This document shows, piece by piece, positions 43,256 through 55,652 of a stretch of 64,000 bases of DNA. The stretch comes from Liriodendron chinense (Eukaryota > Streptophyta > Magnoliopsida > Magnoliales > Magnoliaceae): assembly GCA_003013855.2 (NCBI GenBank), contig ML058477.1:1798001-1862000 (forward strand), written 5' to 3'. The translations under genes and the position numbers were made by a program. The notes below the pieces were generated by a model, which saw only the letters and a list, made by a program, of their open reading frames with translations, was not told where the DNA came from and searched no databases. How positions within the stretch are numbered: the first letter of the stretch is position 1; every line of letters begins with the position of its first letter.

Positions 43256-45195
43256 TGAAATTGCAGTTTTACCGCTTGTAGAGATACTCGGAGATATGTC
43301 TAAGGACCTAGAAGGGGGGATATGGACCTTTTTTTTTGAAATTCTTTTCGCCTACTTACACAAATCAACAAATGAAACAAAGTAAGCAAGAACACTTAGG
43401 CTTCCAAGACAAAGTGGATCCAATCACAAGACTAGCATAAGGTTAAGCAATAAACAAACCTAGTCTAAGCATGCATAGGAAGTAAATGATACAACTAATC
43501 AAGCTCCTAACCTATGCATCTTGTGTAGACTTATGAGAGTGGATCAATGAGCTCAAGTCTACACAAGTAGTGAAGGTACATCTTGTGTGTGGATGCCTAA
43601 CAAGTGCCTAGCATGCATTCCTATCAAGCATTCAAAATAAGCAATTAAACTAACAATGCTAAGATATAAATGTGCTCAAGAACAATCGCAAACACAAGGA
43701 TGTATAGTGGTTCGACTACGTGTCTACTCCACTCCCGGTTCAAGTACTCAACCCCTTTGAGCACACCGGCATTCACTATCGGAGGTTTTAAATGAGGTTC
43801 ACCTCTCAACCTTTACACGGAGGTTTCATCGGTTCACCTCTCAACCGTATCCGGAGTTTTAGACATAGGCTAACTCTCAACCCAATCGCACGTTTACTCC
43901 CGTGTCGGAGGCTCCCCCTTGGAGACTTAGTTTAGGCCCGGATGACGGGCCAAGGAACGACTAACGTCCCTAGGTCGAGTTCGAAAAACAAACTCTAAAA
44001 TGGACTCTCAAATAAGACAACCTACTTGTCGGATGAGCCCCTTTTTTTAGCGCCGGATTGGGTTGCTTGATCTCCGCTCTCCCGTGCTTCAATCAGCTTC
44101 CCTTTGCTCCCTCGATCGTGCCGCCGTTGCGTCGCCAATGCCTCAGCCACATTCGATCAAACACCTTGCATGCGATGCCTTGAAATGCCCAAGGTGCTAG
44201 GAGGATGGGTTTGAGAACTCTACAACTTAGTGGGAATGAGTTTCCTAGAGTCTCTTACCTACAACGATCTCATCTTTAAGTTTAGGACAAAGGATTTGCC
44301 AATCAAGAAGCTTCCTAACTCTAGAGATCAAGAGGGGATGAAGGTCATCTTCTTCATGAGCTTGGAATGCTCTAATCTTGTGTTAAAGCACAAGGAAGAT
44401 GCCTTGCATAGGTCAAGGATTAAGCCTCAAAAGATCTCCTTCAATGGTGGCTTTTCTCCCTCAAAAATCCCACTTTAAAAGCCAAAAACCGGAGCTCTAT
44501 ATATAGAGAAATAGAGCCCCAATGGTCAGAAAACGGCTATATGCCGACCTGTCCCGACCGGTCATGACCGGTCGGACCCCCCTGCTGGAGAACATCAAAA
44601 AGCATAGGCCAAAATATGGGCCGACCGGTCATGACCGGTCGGACCCCCTCACTGGACTGCCTTAGCACTTCAGGCCGACCGGTCATGACCAGTCGGCATC
44701 CCTTGCTGGACATGTGGACATGCCAGGCCGACCGGTCATGACCGGTCGGCTACTCTTGCTGGCCTCCCTGATTTGTGAAGGCCGACCGGTCTTGACCGGT
44801 CGGCTGGCCATTGAGCATGCAGCAGGGCTGCTGGCCGACCGGTCATGACCGGTCGGACCAGCCTGGGTCCCCTCTACAATGTGCTGAGTTCTTCATTCTT
44901 CAGCATGTAGTTTTAGGCCAAGGTTTGTTTGATCAAATGGGACACCTAGGGCCTATCTATGATGCCTAAAGGGTTCTAAATATGGTCAAGGTCATCAAGG
45001 ATACAAAGGGGATAGGTTTTGGTCGAGGTTAAGGCACCAAGGCATCACTTTTACCTGAAACTCCTTCCTAGATGCAGCCGGTCCGTCTTGAGTCTTCGGT
45101 CTTCGTCTTCTTTGGGCTCAACCGACTCTAGACTCACTGACGTAAGTGATTGACAAACAAGGTGCACTAGTATGCCACGGAAAAGTGCACTAACA
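43256..45195 (-). repeat. 5' LTR of TR-GAG copy 2
   Basis: Begins TGAAATTGCAG next to the primer site (TTGGTATCAGAG on minus, 43244-43255) and ends GTGCACTAACA. It is nearly identical to 39347-41288. Confidence 0.9.
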
Positions 45196-45200
45196 CAGTT

Positions 45201-46135
45201 GTTATACGGGACAATCCTGTTGTCCGTAGAACACCCCAGGTGGATAACCGTAGGGTTACGCTAGACGATTCAGAACCAAGCGATGATGAGGTCGAAGACA
45301 TGTTCGTACGACGACCGGCGCTAGGGAATGAGCGTGTGGAATGAGCAGAACGAGATTATCGGGGCAAAGCTGATCTTCCCAGCTTTAATGGCCTACTTCG
45401 AATAGAGGAGTTCCTCGACTAGCTGGCAGAGGTCGAGCGATACTTCGACTATATGGACGTGCCGGACGACAAGAAGGTAAAACTGGTTGCATATAAGTTT
45501 AAATCCGGTGCTTCAGCATGGTGGGAAAACCTACAGGTTTCCCGCACTCGTCAGAATAAGACACCCATCCGAACATGCCCTCGGATGAGACAGCTTCTTA
45601 GAGCTCGATTCCTCCCTAACGACTATGAACAAATTTTGTTCCAACAATACCAAAATTGTCGTCAGGGAAATAGAACCGTAGCCGAATATCTTGAAGAATT
45701 CCAACGATTGGCTACACGGAATAATTTATCGGAATCAGAGGCACAACAAGAATCACGATTCATTGGTGGGTTGCGATTTGCAATCCAGGATCGAGTCCAG
45801 ATGCATCCAGTTTGGACATTGAGTGAGGCCAACCAATTGGCCACTCGAGCAGAAACACAGTTGTCACGGCCCCCTGCTCGACCCTATCCGGCAACATGAA
45901 ATCCCAACACCGGACCCACTCAAGATACAACGTTGGACAAAGGCAAGGAGCCTATAGGAGGGCGTCCTCAACCTCCTACGGTCACGAACCGGGACTGGGG
46001 AAGCGGTTCCTCAAGACCTCAACGTACAGCTCCCACTACAGCGGGTTCCAGCAAAATCCCCAATCCATATGGTCGGCCAAGACCAGACCATTGTCTCCGT
46101 TGTGGCCAACCAGGTCACTGGTCGAAGCTTGCCCT
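45201..46135 (+). pseudogene. gag: gag main part of the chromovirus
   Basis: Continues gag after the TR-GAG insert. It contains VERYFDYMDVPDDKKVKLVA, SGASAWWENLQ and the block RFLPNDYEQILFQQYQNCRQ typical of chromovirus capsid, then a CCHC knuckle beginning CLRCGQPGHWS near 46100. In-frame stops lie at 45342 (TGA), 45420 (TAG where Trp is expected) and 45897 (TGA). A frameshift near 46125 falls inside the knuckle, before its last Cys. Confidence 0.85.
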
Positions 46136-49100
46136 CAACGCCCTACAGCACACTTAACTACGAATGAAGGCGGCGTGGAAGGTGAGCCAACAGAAGATAA
46201 CCCTGAATTGGAACAGGCCGAAGAGGGGGACACAGAAGATGTCGATTGGCTGACTGAAGATCATGGGGAATCGCTAGTAGTAAGACGACTACTTTACGCC
46301 CCCAGGAAGGAAGTGCACCCACAACGACATAATATTTTTCGCACAAAGTGCACCGTGCAGGGCAAAGTCTGTGACGTGATCATAGACAGTGGGAGTAGCG
46401 AAAATATTGTCTCGAGAATTATGGTGGATAAGTTACATCTGCCTATGACAAAGCACCCTACCCCTTACTCTATCGGCTGGATCAAGAAGGTGAACGAAAC
46501 CAAGGTAACTCATCAATGCATTATTTCGTTTTCCATTGGTAAAAGCTATAAGAACGAGGTCCTCTGTGATGTGGTTGACATGGAAGCCTGCCACATGTTA
46601 CTTGGGCGGCCATGGCAATCGGATCGAGATGTGACCCACAGTGGACGGGAAAACATATACATGTTCACCAAGGATGGTCGAAAAATTGTTTTGGCCCCTA
46701 TGACACCAGACAAACACCCTGAAGCTTCTAAAGTGGAGGGGAACTCTCTCCTTACCATTCGCGAGTTTGTTAAGGAATCAAAGGAAACGGGCGAGATTTA
46801 TGCTGTTATGGTAAAAGGCGAGGAGCCAGGATCCTCTAATATTCCTCAACGCCTTAAACCGCTGCTAGAAGAATTTCGAAGTACTTGGCCTGCAGAGTTA
46901 CCTGATGAGTTGCCTCCCATGCGAGACATACAACATCACATCGACCTTATCCCAAGGTCCAGTCTACCAAACCGACCGCACTATCGGATGAGTCCGAAAG
47001 AGTGCGAAATTCTACAGGGACAGGTGGAGGAACTGATCCGTAAGGGTCTTATTAAAGAGAGCATGAGCCCGTGTGCCGTTCCGGCACTCCTTACCCCAAA
47101 GAAGGACGGAACATGGCGTATGTGCATCGATAGCCGCGCGATCAATAAAATAACAGTTAAATATCGATTTCCAATACCGCGGTTGGATGACATGCTGGAC
47201 ATGCTCGAGGGCTCCAAGGTGTTCTCGAAACTGGACTTACGGAGTGGATACCATCAAATCCATATTAGGCCAGGTGACGAGTGGAAAACGGCCTTCAAGA
47301 CCAAGGAAGGGCTATATGAGTGGCTGGTTATGCCTTTCGGTTTGACCAACGCACCAAGCACCTTCATGCGTTTAATGAACCAAGTGTTGAAGCCGTTCAT
47401 TGGCCGTTTCGTTGTCGTTTACTTTGACGACATTCTAATATACAGTCAGGATGAAACGGAGCACATGACCCACATCAGAAAAGTGCTACAAGTGTTGGCC
47501 GACAACAAGCTATACTTAAATCTGAAAAAGTGTAGCTTCTTAACTGATCAATTATTGTTTCTGGGGTTCATTGTGTCGTCCACGGGTATCCGAGTGGACG
47601 AAGAAAAAGTTCGAGCTATTCGGGATTGGCCGACTCCGACAAACATTCATGAGGTACGAAGTTTTCATGGGTTGGCGACTTCTATCGTCGATTTGTGCGG
47701 AACTTCAGCAGTATCGTCGCGCCGATTACCGACTGTATGAAGAAGGGTCCGTTTCAATGGACCGATGGGGCTGAGAAGAGCTTTGCAGAAATTAAACATC
47801 GGTTGTCCACTACCCCGGTCCTGGTACTCCCTAATTTCGATAAGCTATTTGAGGTAGAATGCGACGCATCTATTGTCGGCATTGGGGGAGTCCTTTCTCA
47901 GGAGGGCAGGCCGGTTGCCTTTTACAGTGAGAAACTCAGCGACGTACGACAGAAGTGGTCGACCTATGAACTTGAATTATATGCAGTGGTTCAGGCACTG
48001 CGCCATTGGCGCCATTATCTTATTCAAAGGGAATTTATACTGTACACTGATCATCAGGCCTTAAAATTTATCAATACTCAGACTAATGTGAATCGTATGC
48101 ATGCTAGATGGATTTCGTTTTTACAGGAATTCATGTTCGTTCTGAAACACAAATCAGGGCAGCAAAACAAGGTGGCAGATGCACTAAGCCGACGTGCATC
48201 CCTTCTTATTACAGTGAGCAATGAAGTGATCGGATTCGACTGTCTCAAGGAACTTTATGCCGAAGACGAGGATTTTGCAGATGCGTGGAAAAAGTGCCAA
48301 GAGGGACACCCAAGTGACCTTCTAATTCAAGATGGTTTCCTCTTCAAAGGAAATCGACTTTGCATCCCGCAGAGTTCGTTACGGGACAAAATTATTATCG
48401 AGCTGCACGGCGGTGGCCTCGACAGTCATCTAGGACGAGATAAGACTCGAGCGATGGTGGAAGAGCGGTATTACTGGCCGCAACTTGCTCGTGATGTTGG
48501 CAGGGCGGTACAACGATGTCATATTTTTCAAACCGCTAAGGGACAATCTCAAAATGCAGGTCTTTACACGCCATTACCCGTGCCAGATGCCCCTTGGGAG
48601 GATTTATCTATGGATTTTATATTAGGGCTCCCACGAACACAACGCGGCATGGACTCAGTGTTCGTGGTGGTAGACCGATTCTCCAAGATGACACATTTCA
48701 TTCCGTGCAAGAAGACCTTTGATGCGATACACGTTGCGAACCTTTTCTTCAGAGAGGTTGTGCGACTACATGGGATTCCTAAGACGATCACTTCAGACCG
48801 GGACACAAAGTTCGTTAGCCACTTTTGGCGAGCCTTGTGGAATCGGTTCGGTACACGACTTCACTTCAGCAGTGCTTATCATCCACAAACAGATGGACAG
48901 ACTGAGGTCGTCAACCGCACATTGGGGAATCTCATCCGTTGCCTTTCAGGTGACAAACCAAAGCAGTGGGACATGGCCCTAGCTCAAGCAGAGTTTGCGT
49001 TCAACAACATGGTAAACCGATCGACAGGAAAATCTCCGTTCCAGATTGTTTATGGGTGCGTTCCTCGTCACACACTCGATTTGGTTCCCCTGCCCAAGCT

Positions 49101-49557
49101 TCCGAGCATGAGCGTTACAGCTGAACATATGGCAGACCGAATCAGGGACATACATGCAGACGTGCGCAACAAATTACAGGCTTCGAACGAAAAGTACAAA
49201 GAAGCGGTCGACAAGCATCGGCGCTCCAAAGTGTTCGACATAGGTGATCAGGTGATGGTCCACCTACGTAAAGAGCGATTTCCTACCGGGACCTACAACA
49301 AGTTGAAGCAAAAGAAGATTGGACCGGTACCGATCATTCGCAAGATCAATGACAATGCCTACGTTGTTGATCTTCCGGATGTCATGGAGATTTGAAGGAC
49401 TTTCAACGTGGCAGATCTGTACGAATATCATGAACCAAAGCTGGACGAGTACTCGGGGTCGAGTTCTTTCGAAGTGGAGGAGACTGATGTAGAACGGGTC
49501 GCTGATTATTTCATGGCCCAGATGGAGCAAAAGAAGACCGTTCAGGGTCGAAAGTGA
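46136..49557 (+). pseudogene. pol: pol of the chromovirus: protease, RT, RNase H, integrase
   Basis: Protease with IIDSGSSENIV (about 46380). RT with TWRMCIDSRAINKITVKYRF, LDLRSGYHQI, MPFGLTNAPSTF and catalytic YFDDILIYS (about 47420). RNase H with VECDASIVGIGGVL and YTDHQALKF. Integrase with HGGGLDSHLGRDKT, catalytic MDFILGLP, TSDRDTKF and TDGQTEVVNR. The second zinc-finger Cys pair reads CHIFQ, so one Cys is replaced by Phe. A one-base loss near 47683 splits RT, and a TGA lies at 49393. The frame runs 73 bp into the 3' LTR and ends at 49555-49557. Confidence 0.88.
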
Positions 49558-50173
49558 TCCGGACCGTCAGGACCATAAATCGGTCGTATCTCACAATCCG
49601 GGATGAGTTACGGGACGTATAATATATCAATTTGGGGTAGCTCGAGCTACTTTAGCCAACCAACCCCGCTACGCCGGGTTGCCCAACCCGGAATCGCGAG
49701 AATCGACCGTATCGACGGTCATTTGGCTAGTTTATTTTCAATTTTACTATTTATAGTAAGTTTTAATTCGATCATAACTTTGCATCTGTAGGGCTTTAGA
49801 GTTAGTGTCCAACATGAAAAGGGCTTAGAATATTTAGTAGAACAACGTGGTTGAGGCCGTTTGAAAACTTTCTATTTTTGGCCGAAAACCAAGAGTTCTA
49901 GTAGGATTGAACGACTTCTATAAATAGTAAGTTTACTATTTATAGTAAGTTGCGTTTTCTAGGAGTTTAAGTTGGAGTTGGATTCTGATACTTTACCTAG
50001 GGTTTAGTTTCCTATTTATATGCATTGTAATTTCGTTATTATTCATTCAATTATCAATAAATCAATTATTCAGAATTTATTTCCTCTTTTTATCTTTTAT
50101 TTCTTCTCGTGGATTCGAGAAACTATCGGTTAGGGAGACGGTGATCGACCTACCACGTATCCTCCCTGCGTCA
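49485..50173 (+). repeat. 3' LTR of the chromovirus
   Basis: Begins TGATGTAGAACGGG and ends CCTGCGTCA (689 bp). Its first 73 bp encode the C-terminal end of pol. Confidence 0.9.
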
Positions 50174-50178
50174 CATTT

Positions 50179-50371
50179 TACTGAAAGCCTCCAAGTATAG
50201 AATATCGGCTGAGCTACCTGTATCCACCATAATTCGATGAGTCAGATAATTTGATACCTTTAATGTGACTACGATGGAATCTTCGTGAGGGAAGTAAATT
50301 CCCGCTGCATCTTCGAGGGTGAAAGAAATTGGAGGATGGTTGGCTTTTGACGAACTGGGCGTCTGTTCCAA
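50179..50371 (-). pseudogene. pol: N-terminal part of the Tat/Retand protease
   Basis: Contains TLKVSNYLTHRIMVDTGSSA, with the aspartic protease signature D-T-G-S-S. It follows gag in frame after a TGA (50372-50374) and is cut at the chromovirus insertion. The second half is at 38251-38428. Confidence 0.82.
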
Positions 50372-50374
50372 TCA

Positions 50375-52009
50375 ATAGATATGCTGGGGTTCTTTAGACG
50401 CCTTCCGAGTGTATGCTTTCCTTGAAGCTTGAGAGTCACCCCCACAAGCTGGTCCTCCGACGATGGTGCGAATTTCTCCAGTGGACTCAGCGTCCTCTTG
50501 GGCAGTATGATGATGAGGCGGTTCCTTTTGGCGTGGTGAGGCTTTCGCCCTTTCTGGTGATCGATTTTTACGAGCGACATAATCCTGAAGATGGCCTTTT
50601 CGAATAAGGGCTTCAATGTGATCTCGTAGAGAGATGCAATCCTGGGTTCTATGCCCGTGATCTTTGTAGAAGTAACAGAACTTGCTCTTGTCTCTCTTCT
50701 CGGGATCGGATTTGATCTTTGCAGGCCACTTCACATATGGCTTGTGTTTTATCTCCATTAAAACCTTTTCATGAGACCGATTGAGAGGAGTGTAGTTATG
50801 ATATTTACCAGAATAAGGTTTCTTGGGGGAACGTTCGTGCTGATCACGACGATATTTTTTATCTGCAGTAGAGGTTCCCTCTGGCTTGCGCTTCTTACCC
50901 TGTACTCCATGGCGTGTCAATGCGACTTCTTCTGCATTGATATATTTCTGAGCTTTGGTTTGGAATTCTGCCATAGTTTTTGGAGGACTCTTATCTAAAG
51001 CAAACCTGAATTTCTCGCTCGTTATTCCGGCTATGAGGGCTGTAAGACCTTTTTCTTCAGTATAACCCTCAGTTTGAACGGCTTCGGCAGTGAATCGTAC
51101 TGTGAACTCCTTTATTGTCTCCCCATGCTGCTGTTTCAGATCCATCAGATGGGAGGCTGGATTCTTAATGCGAATGCTTCCCATGAATTGAGAAAGGAAT
51201 ATCTCCGATAACTGGGAAAAGGAGCTGATGGAACGGGGCTTTAACCCCCGGAACCATGTACGAGCTGCTTCCTTCAACGTTAGGGAAAAAGCCCTACACA
51301 TGATTTCTGAGCCATGTCCCTCCAACTCCATGAGAGACCTGTATGTTTCTAGGTGTTCGAGAGGATCACCAATACCCGTATACGGGGTGATAACAGGCGT
51401 TCGATACTTTCTAGGTAACGGTGCCTCCATAACCTCGCTGGTAAAGGGGGACTCGGATTGATGTATCGCCGCCATGATGGCAGATGGCCGATTTGCCTGA
51501 TATCACTGTTCCATGACGTCAAAGCGATCATGGATTCTTTTGAGATCTCCTTCCCATGGTAGGGTATAGCCTGATGTTTCGGCGGTGGAGCCTTGAGGTT
51601 GAGGTTGTCGAGACGAACTAGAATGTATAGAATGTGGGGACGGCACAGGGAGATGGTTGCCAAGTGGTGGGACCTGTGGTTCGTCCATAGAATGTCTGAA
51701 AGCCACTGGTATGGGTTGCGGTGGTAACCCTTCGGAGGGTTATCTCTGCGGTTCGGGGAAATGCTGATCAAGCCGATTCGACAGGGCCTAAACTCCGGCA
51801 TTTAGAGTTAGAAGAGTATTTCCGAGGAAACGCAGGACATCGTCTTGATTTCCAGAAGCTTCCAATAATGGGTTTGCTGATGGCATATTTGGGGCTCCTT
51901 GAGGGATATTCGTCGAAGTGGGTGGAAGAGCAGGTATGGATTCCGTCTCATCGGGCGGAGGTGGTGCCTGCCTTGAAGTCGAAGGATGAACAGCCTTTTT
52001 AGGAGGCAT
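50375..52009 (-). pseudogene. gag: gag of the Tat/Retand element
   Basis: Starts MPPKKAVHPSTSRQAPPPPD, 74 bp after the LTR. A Pro-rich N-terminus precedes a capsid domain (YTGIGDPLEHLETYRSLMEL, MCRAFSLTLKEAARTWFRGL, LSQFMGSIRIKNPASHLMDL). A degenerate knuckle CYFYKDHGHRTQDC, of the form usual in Tat elements, lies near 50640-50680, and a basic tail follows. One reading frame spans it, with in-frame stops at about 51788, 51740 and 51503 and then at 50372. The protein would package RNA, but this copy cannot make it whole. Confidence 0.85.
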
Positions 52010-52059
52010 CGCAGAAGGATTTTAATCGGTGGTTAAAACGATTGATTTTGACGATCAAG

Positions 52060-52083
52060 TCGTTCCCACAGACGGCGCCAAAC
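52060..52083 (-). promoter_or_regulatory. Primer-binding site of the Tat/Retand element
   Basis: On the minus strand the LTR is followed by GTTTGGCGCCGTCTGTGGG. TGGCGCCGT matches the complement of a plant aspartate tRNA 3' end, as used by many Tat and Athila elements. Beyond nine bases the match is poor. Confidence 0.7.
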
Positions 52084-52789
52084 TGTTAACGTCAGATTTT
52101 GTAACAGGATCCTCCGGTCGTTCACCTTCTCTCCAACAGGGATTTCCTCCGCCAGACCTGTAAGAAGACAGAAAGCAACTAAGGGTGGCTGGTGTCCAGC
52201 CGTTAGCTCTCCGATGCTTAAGTCAGGCAAAGCAAGAAGAAGAATAGCCAGGCAAAACGAGACCAGGGATTGAATATTGTGTACCTTTCTCTTAATGGAG
52301 TCATCCCTTTATATAGATCTGAAGCGATCCAATCTATTACGTAAGATATCGAGACCCCGCTGATTTCGTGGGATAAGATTCTTTTCCTTAGATAGAGGAG
52401 TGATTTTATCCAACAACTAATCAGTTAATTACGTTCCTTGATAGCAATCCCTTGAGATTCGGAACCATTGAAGAAGGTAAGCCAGAATCGGCCTATACGG
52501 GCTGCTGGAACTATTATACAAAGACCGTCCAAATCAAAAGCAAAGACTCACGATTGCTCAGATGTCGGGAGCTGCTCGTGTCAGGAATGCTCGCATTCCA
52601 GAGTGCGACCTCTTATCGCGAGCACGAGCTGAGCTGCTCGCATTCCAGATGCGCGACCCCTTATCGCGAGCACAAGCTGAGCTGCTCGCATTCCAGATGC
52701 GCGACCCCTTATCGCGAGCACGAGCTTGACTGCTCGCATGAAAGATGCGCGACCCCTCACTTCTCGCTAGACTATCTTTGCCTACAACA
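52084..52789 (-). repeat. 5' LTR of the Tat/Retand element
   Basis: Begins TGTTAACGTCAG and ends CCTACAACA, 706 bp. It has three GCGAC...GCGAGCACGAG units (52604, 52653, 52701) and a partial one at 52749. The 47-bp length difference from the 3' LTR (753 bp) is one repeat unit. Confidence 0.9.
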
Positions 52790-52794
52790 CTTGC

Positions 52795-55652
52795 GATAGA
52801 CGGTCGGCATCGATCGATTGGAAGCGACGACAGCCGGATCGGAAGCTCCAAGCAAATCCCTAAGCAAAACCCTATAAATCTCCCAAGATAAGTCACACAA
52901 CTCACCCTCTCTAATCTCGATCTAAGTTGTGCGGTTCGGGATAAGGTATTGGATATCTGATTCAAGTGATATGTCAAGTCTAAGAAGGCAATCGATTCCG
53001 CTTAGATTCGAGATCAACAGCCCATTAACGAACGGTCTATAGTTGTTCTAGGTTTTCAGGACACCACTTAAGTGATTTAGGGAACAAAGTTCGGTGAATC
53101 GTTTTACTGCGCCGTAGCATACACTGACAGGTATCGAATTATAATTACAATGCGGATTTATTTGAGATTTCAGGTATTATGAATCGGATTAGGTCGTCAC
53201 TTGTGTCATAAGGGTGTTTTGGTTAAATCGACTTCTAAACTTAAGATAATTGAGATTCGATTCATAGATTAGGGTACTCTAAGGTGGAGCTACATTGGGA
53301 GTCAGTTATACAGGTTAACCAATTATGATTCTAATAAATCATAATTCGAGGTTCAAAAATCAACGGATCGAATGTAGGATTTGATGATTAAAAGAAATTG
53401 GTGGCTATCAATGATATCTGATGAAGAATGTACGGTTAGATTGATATGTCTAAGTGTCATATGAAGTTTTGATCGAATCAGATTGTTCAAACTAGGGTTT
53501 CTATACACATCTCTTAAATTCTTGGATTTAAATCAGCGTCTGTACTCTCAATTGAGAAAATAAATCCAAAAAAATTCTAGAGGTCTTGACATGTTCAAGT
53601 TAACACCTAGGAATTCAGTCCATCATGTTATCCACATGAGCCGAAATCTAATGCTATTATACCCTCATACTCGGGAGGGTCTACAAGAGAGACCAGGGGT
53701 ATGCATGGGGGATCGAGGGCACACAAGCGTGGATCACGCACTCGCACAGAAAGCCAAGATTCTCGCATGAGGGTACGGTCGCACAGGAACCTAGATCGCA
53801 TGCACAAGGAGTGTGGTCGCATATGCATGGAAGCCAGAGCACATTTGGAAAGGTTTCGAGAAATTGTGGTATTACAATAGACTTAGACTTCTTTACTTTT
53901 CCCCTTCCTCTAAAGCCATTTGGGGAATCATCTCTAAAGTGGGCAAAGCATGGACCAATGGATAAAAGCTTTCAAACACTTTTTCTTGGCACTTTCAGGC
54001 TTAATTTTGCCTATATTGCAAGTGGCTAGTATCTAGTTCATAATAGAGAGAGCTTAGCTGCTTTATCAGTCCCTTCCTCCTCTTAGGAGATGCACATATA
54101 TGCTCGTGGGGTCCACACCTTTATCTCCTGTTCTGGGTGCATACAAATTTAGTTCAAGGCATCACAAAGACCTTTTAAAGCTAGCCAATTCGCCGTGCGC
54201 TCCTCTAGTCGTCTTACATCCTTTGATTCATAGTTTGGGATGTGGGATTTTCTCCTTGGCTCAAAGTGTGGGTGTCTTATCCACTCTCTCCTTTTATCTC
54301 CTTTTCTTCACTAGTTCAAGGTATGAGCACATGTACCTACCCCAAGGTGTGGGCTACTATCCCTAACTCATGGTGTGGCCTTTTTCTTCTTCTTTATTTT
54401 TTCCCAAAGAACTTTGCCCTTTTTTTTATATTCCTTTCAAGCTTTGTCTTGGGTAAGTACTAAGAGAGTGACATCTTTCTTTTAAATAAATAAATAAATA
54501 AAAGCATAAACCAATTAGATTACTTGTCCTTCCACCCTACATCCACTAACACACTATTGGTTCACTAGAAAGATTGCTCAGTTTCGAACGAAAGGGTGTG
54601 GGGCGTTCTTGTTATATGCTAAATGATTCCATCGACGATCTCATTATGAAGCCTAGGTCTCTTGATCGAAGCGATAGACAAACAATCAAATTACGACCAT
54701 CTTGCCATGAGCTTGGCCCTCATCAAGATTTCGAACAGATTGTCACCCCCACCGGCTTTATTGCCACGTGTCTAGTCTCTCGACTAAACTTTCGAACAAA
54801 TTGTCAAAGATCCACCCTCCATTGGCCATATCACCACAAAGCACAATTTCTCATTGAGGGGCGAATAGATGACCATCCTGCACCAAACAACTATCTCCCC
54901 AAAAAGCCCAATTTTCTCCCAAGCGATGAATAGATAGTCGTATTCATCAAAGTTGATTATAAGCACTCATTGTTAATATTAATAAAGCACTCTTAACTTT
55001 AATCTTGTTATTCTTTCTATTTATATTGTTATTGTTGGACTGCGGTTGCTATTATGTAGTTAATTAAAAGTCATTTTATCTTGAAGGCAAAAAGAACTCA
55101 ATAGAAGGATGAACCCTCCCATTCACAAATCACCTCATCATCTACAATCAATGGCTAGATAAATGGCCGTACTGTACTTACTTCGGTCTCTCAATTTATT
55201 TCGGCGCCTGAGGTTATAGGCATTGATTCAATTCTAGCCGCATTCGGCACTAGCATGCTCGGTGCAACACACATGACCGAATTTGAACCAAACACATCTT
55301 TTTCGTAGACCACCCATCCTATATATGAGAGACCTGTTGGCAGGAAATAACATGTGAAGTTCCCATACATCCACTGTATTGTAGGATATCAGGCTGATGC
55401 CAACGAATTTCTGTTTTTTTTTTTTTTTTTTTTTTATGCTAATAGTACAATAGAATATGAAATTGCGGAACGGATTAAATGAAAAATCCTAATAGATTTG
55501 TGGAAATCATACACTAAAATTGCCAATGACATGGACATGGGTCCAGAGACAGTACCTCAATTTTATTGTGTCGCAACCTTGAGGCCTGCGATTAGCTCAA
55601 CTGGATTATATGCCCCACTGAAGAGATACCCAACTCCCAGGTGGGCCCACTA
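52795..55652. other. Intergenic region between the retrotransposon nest and the host gene
   Basis: No gene was recognised. The left part (to about 53600) may belong to the sequence split by the Tat/Retand insertion. An (AAAT)n microsatellite lies at 54483-54503 and a run of about 22 T at 55414-55435. The run is A-rich on the minus strand, downstream of the host gene's stop codon, but no poly(A) signal was assigned. Confidence 0.5.

Larger units (their letters stand above)
39347..45195 (-). mobile_element. TR-GAG copy 2: gag-only Sirevirus derivative nested in the chromovirus
   Basis: LTRs of about 1942 bp (39347-41288) and 1940 bp (43256-45195) flank a gag-only interior of 1967 bp. The duplication CAGTT lies at 39342-39346 and 45196-45200. 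The structure matches copy 1 at 25702-31568, but the LTR middle differs (40300-40560 against 26670-26890), so the two belong to sister subfamilies. I count roughly a dozen LTR-LTR differences, so it is somewhat older than copy 1 by that measure. It is the innermost layer of the nest. Confidence 0.9.
38429..50173 (+). mobile_element. CRM/Galadriel-like chromovirus (Gypsy), nested in the Tat/Retand protease
   Basis: LTRs lie at 38429-39109 and 49485-50173, with the duplication CATTT at 38424-38428 and 50174-50178. Primer site, gag, protease, RT, RNase H and integrase are in Gypsy order. The RT motif EVRSFHGLA, the protease string MEACHMLLGRPWQ and the integrase end KINDNAYVVDLP with FNVADLYEYHEP place it near the CRM/Galadriel chromoviruses. 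No clear chromodomain is visible. Without the nested TR-GAG it is about 5.9 kb. Nonsense codons and frameshifts make it inactive. Confidence 0.88.
24809..52789 (-). mobile_element. Tat/Retand-type Gypsy retrotransposon, nested host of three later elements
   Basis: LTRs lie at 24809-25561 (3') and 52084-52789 (5'). The 5-bp duplication CTTGC lies at 24804-24808 and 52790-52794, which proves that the 28-kb span is one insertion. Reading leftward it holds a primer site, gag, protease, RT, RNase H, a second RNase H, integrase, a tandem-repeat spacer, an antisense accessory ORF and a polypurine tract. Two RNase H domains plus an antisense accessory ORF mark the Tat group. After subtracting the two direct insertions with their duplications, the element is about 10.4 kb. 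Stops and frameshifts in gag and pol make it inactive. Confidence 0.9.

Noticed and set aside
53690..53830. Possible repeat of TCGCA(C/T) motifs
   Set aside because: Copies are short and irregular; no unit length could be defined.
55414..55435. T-run as a processed-pseudogene tail
   Set aside because: No retrocopy body or target duplication was found beside it; it looks like a simple homopolymer.
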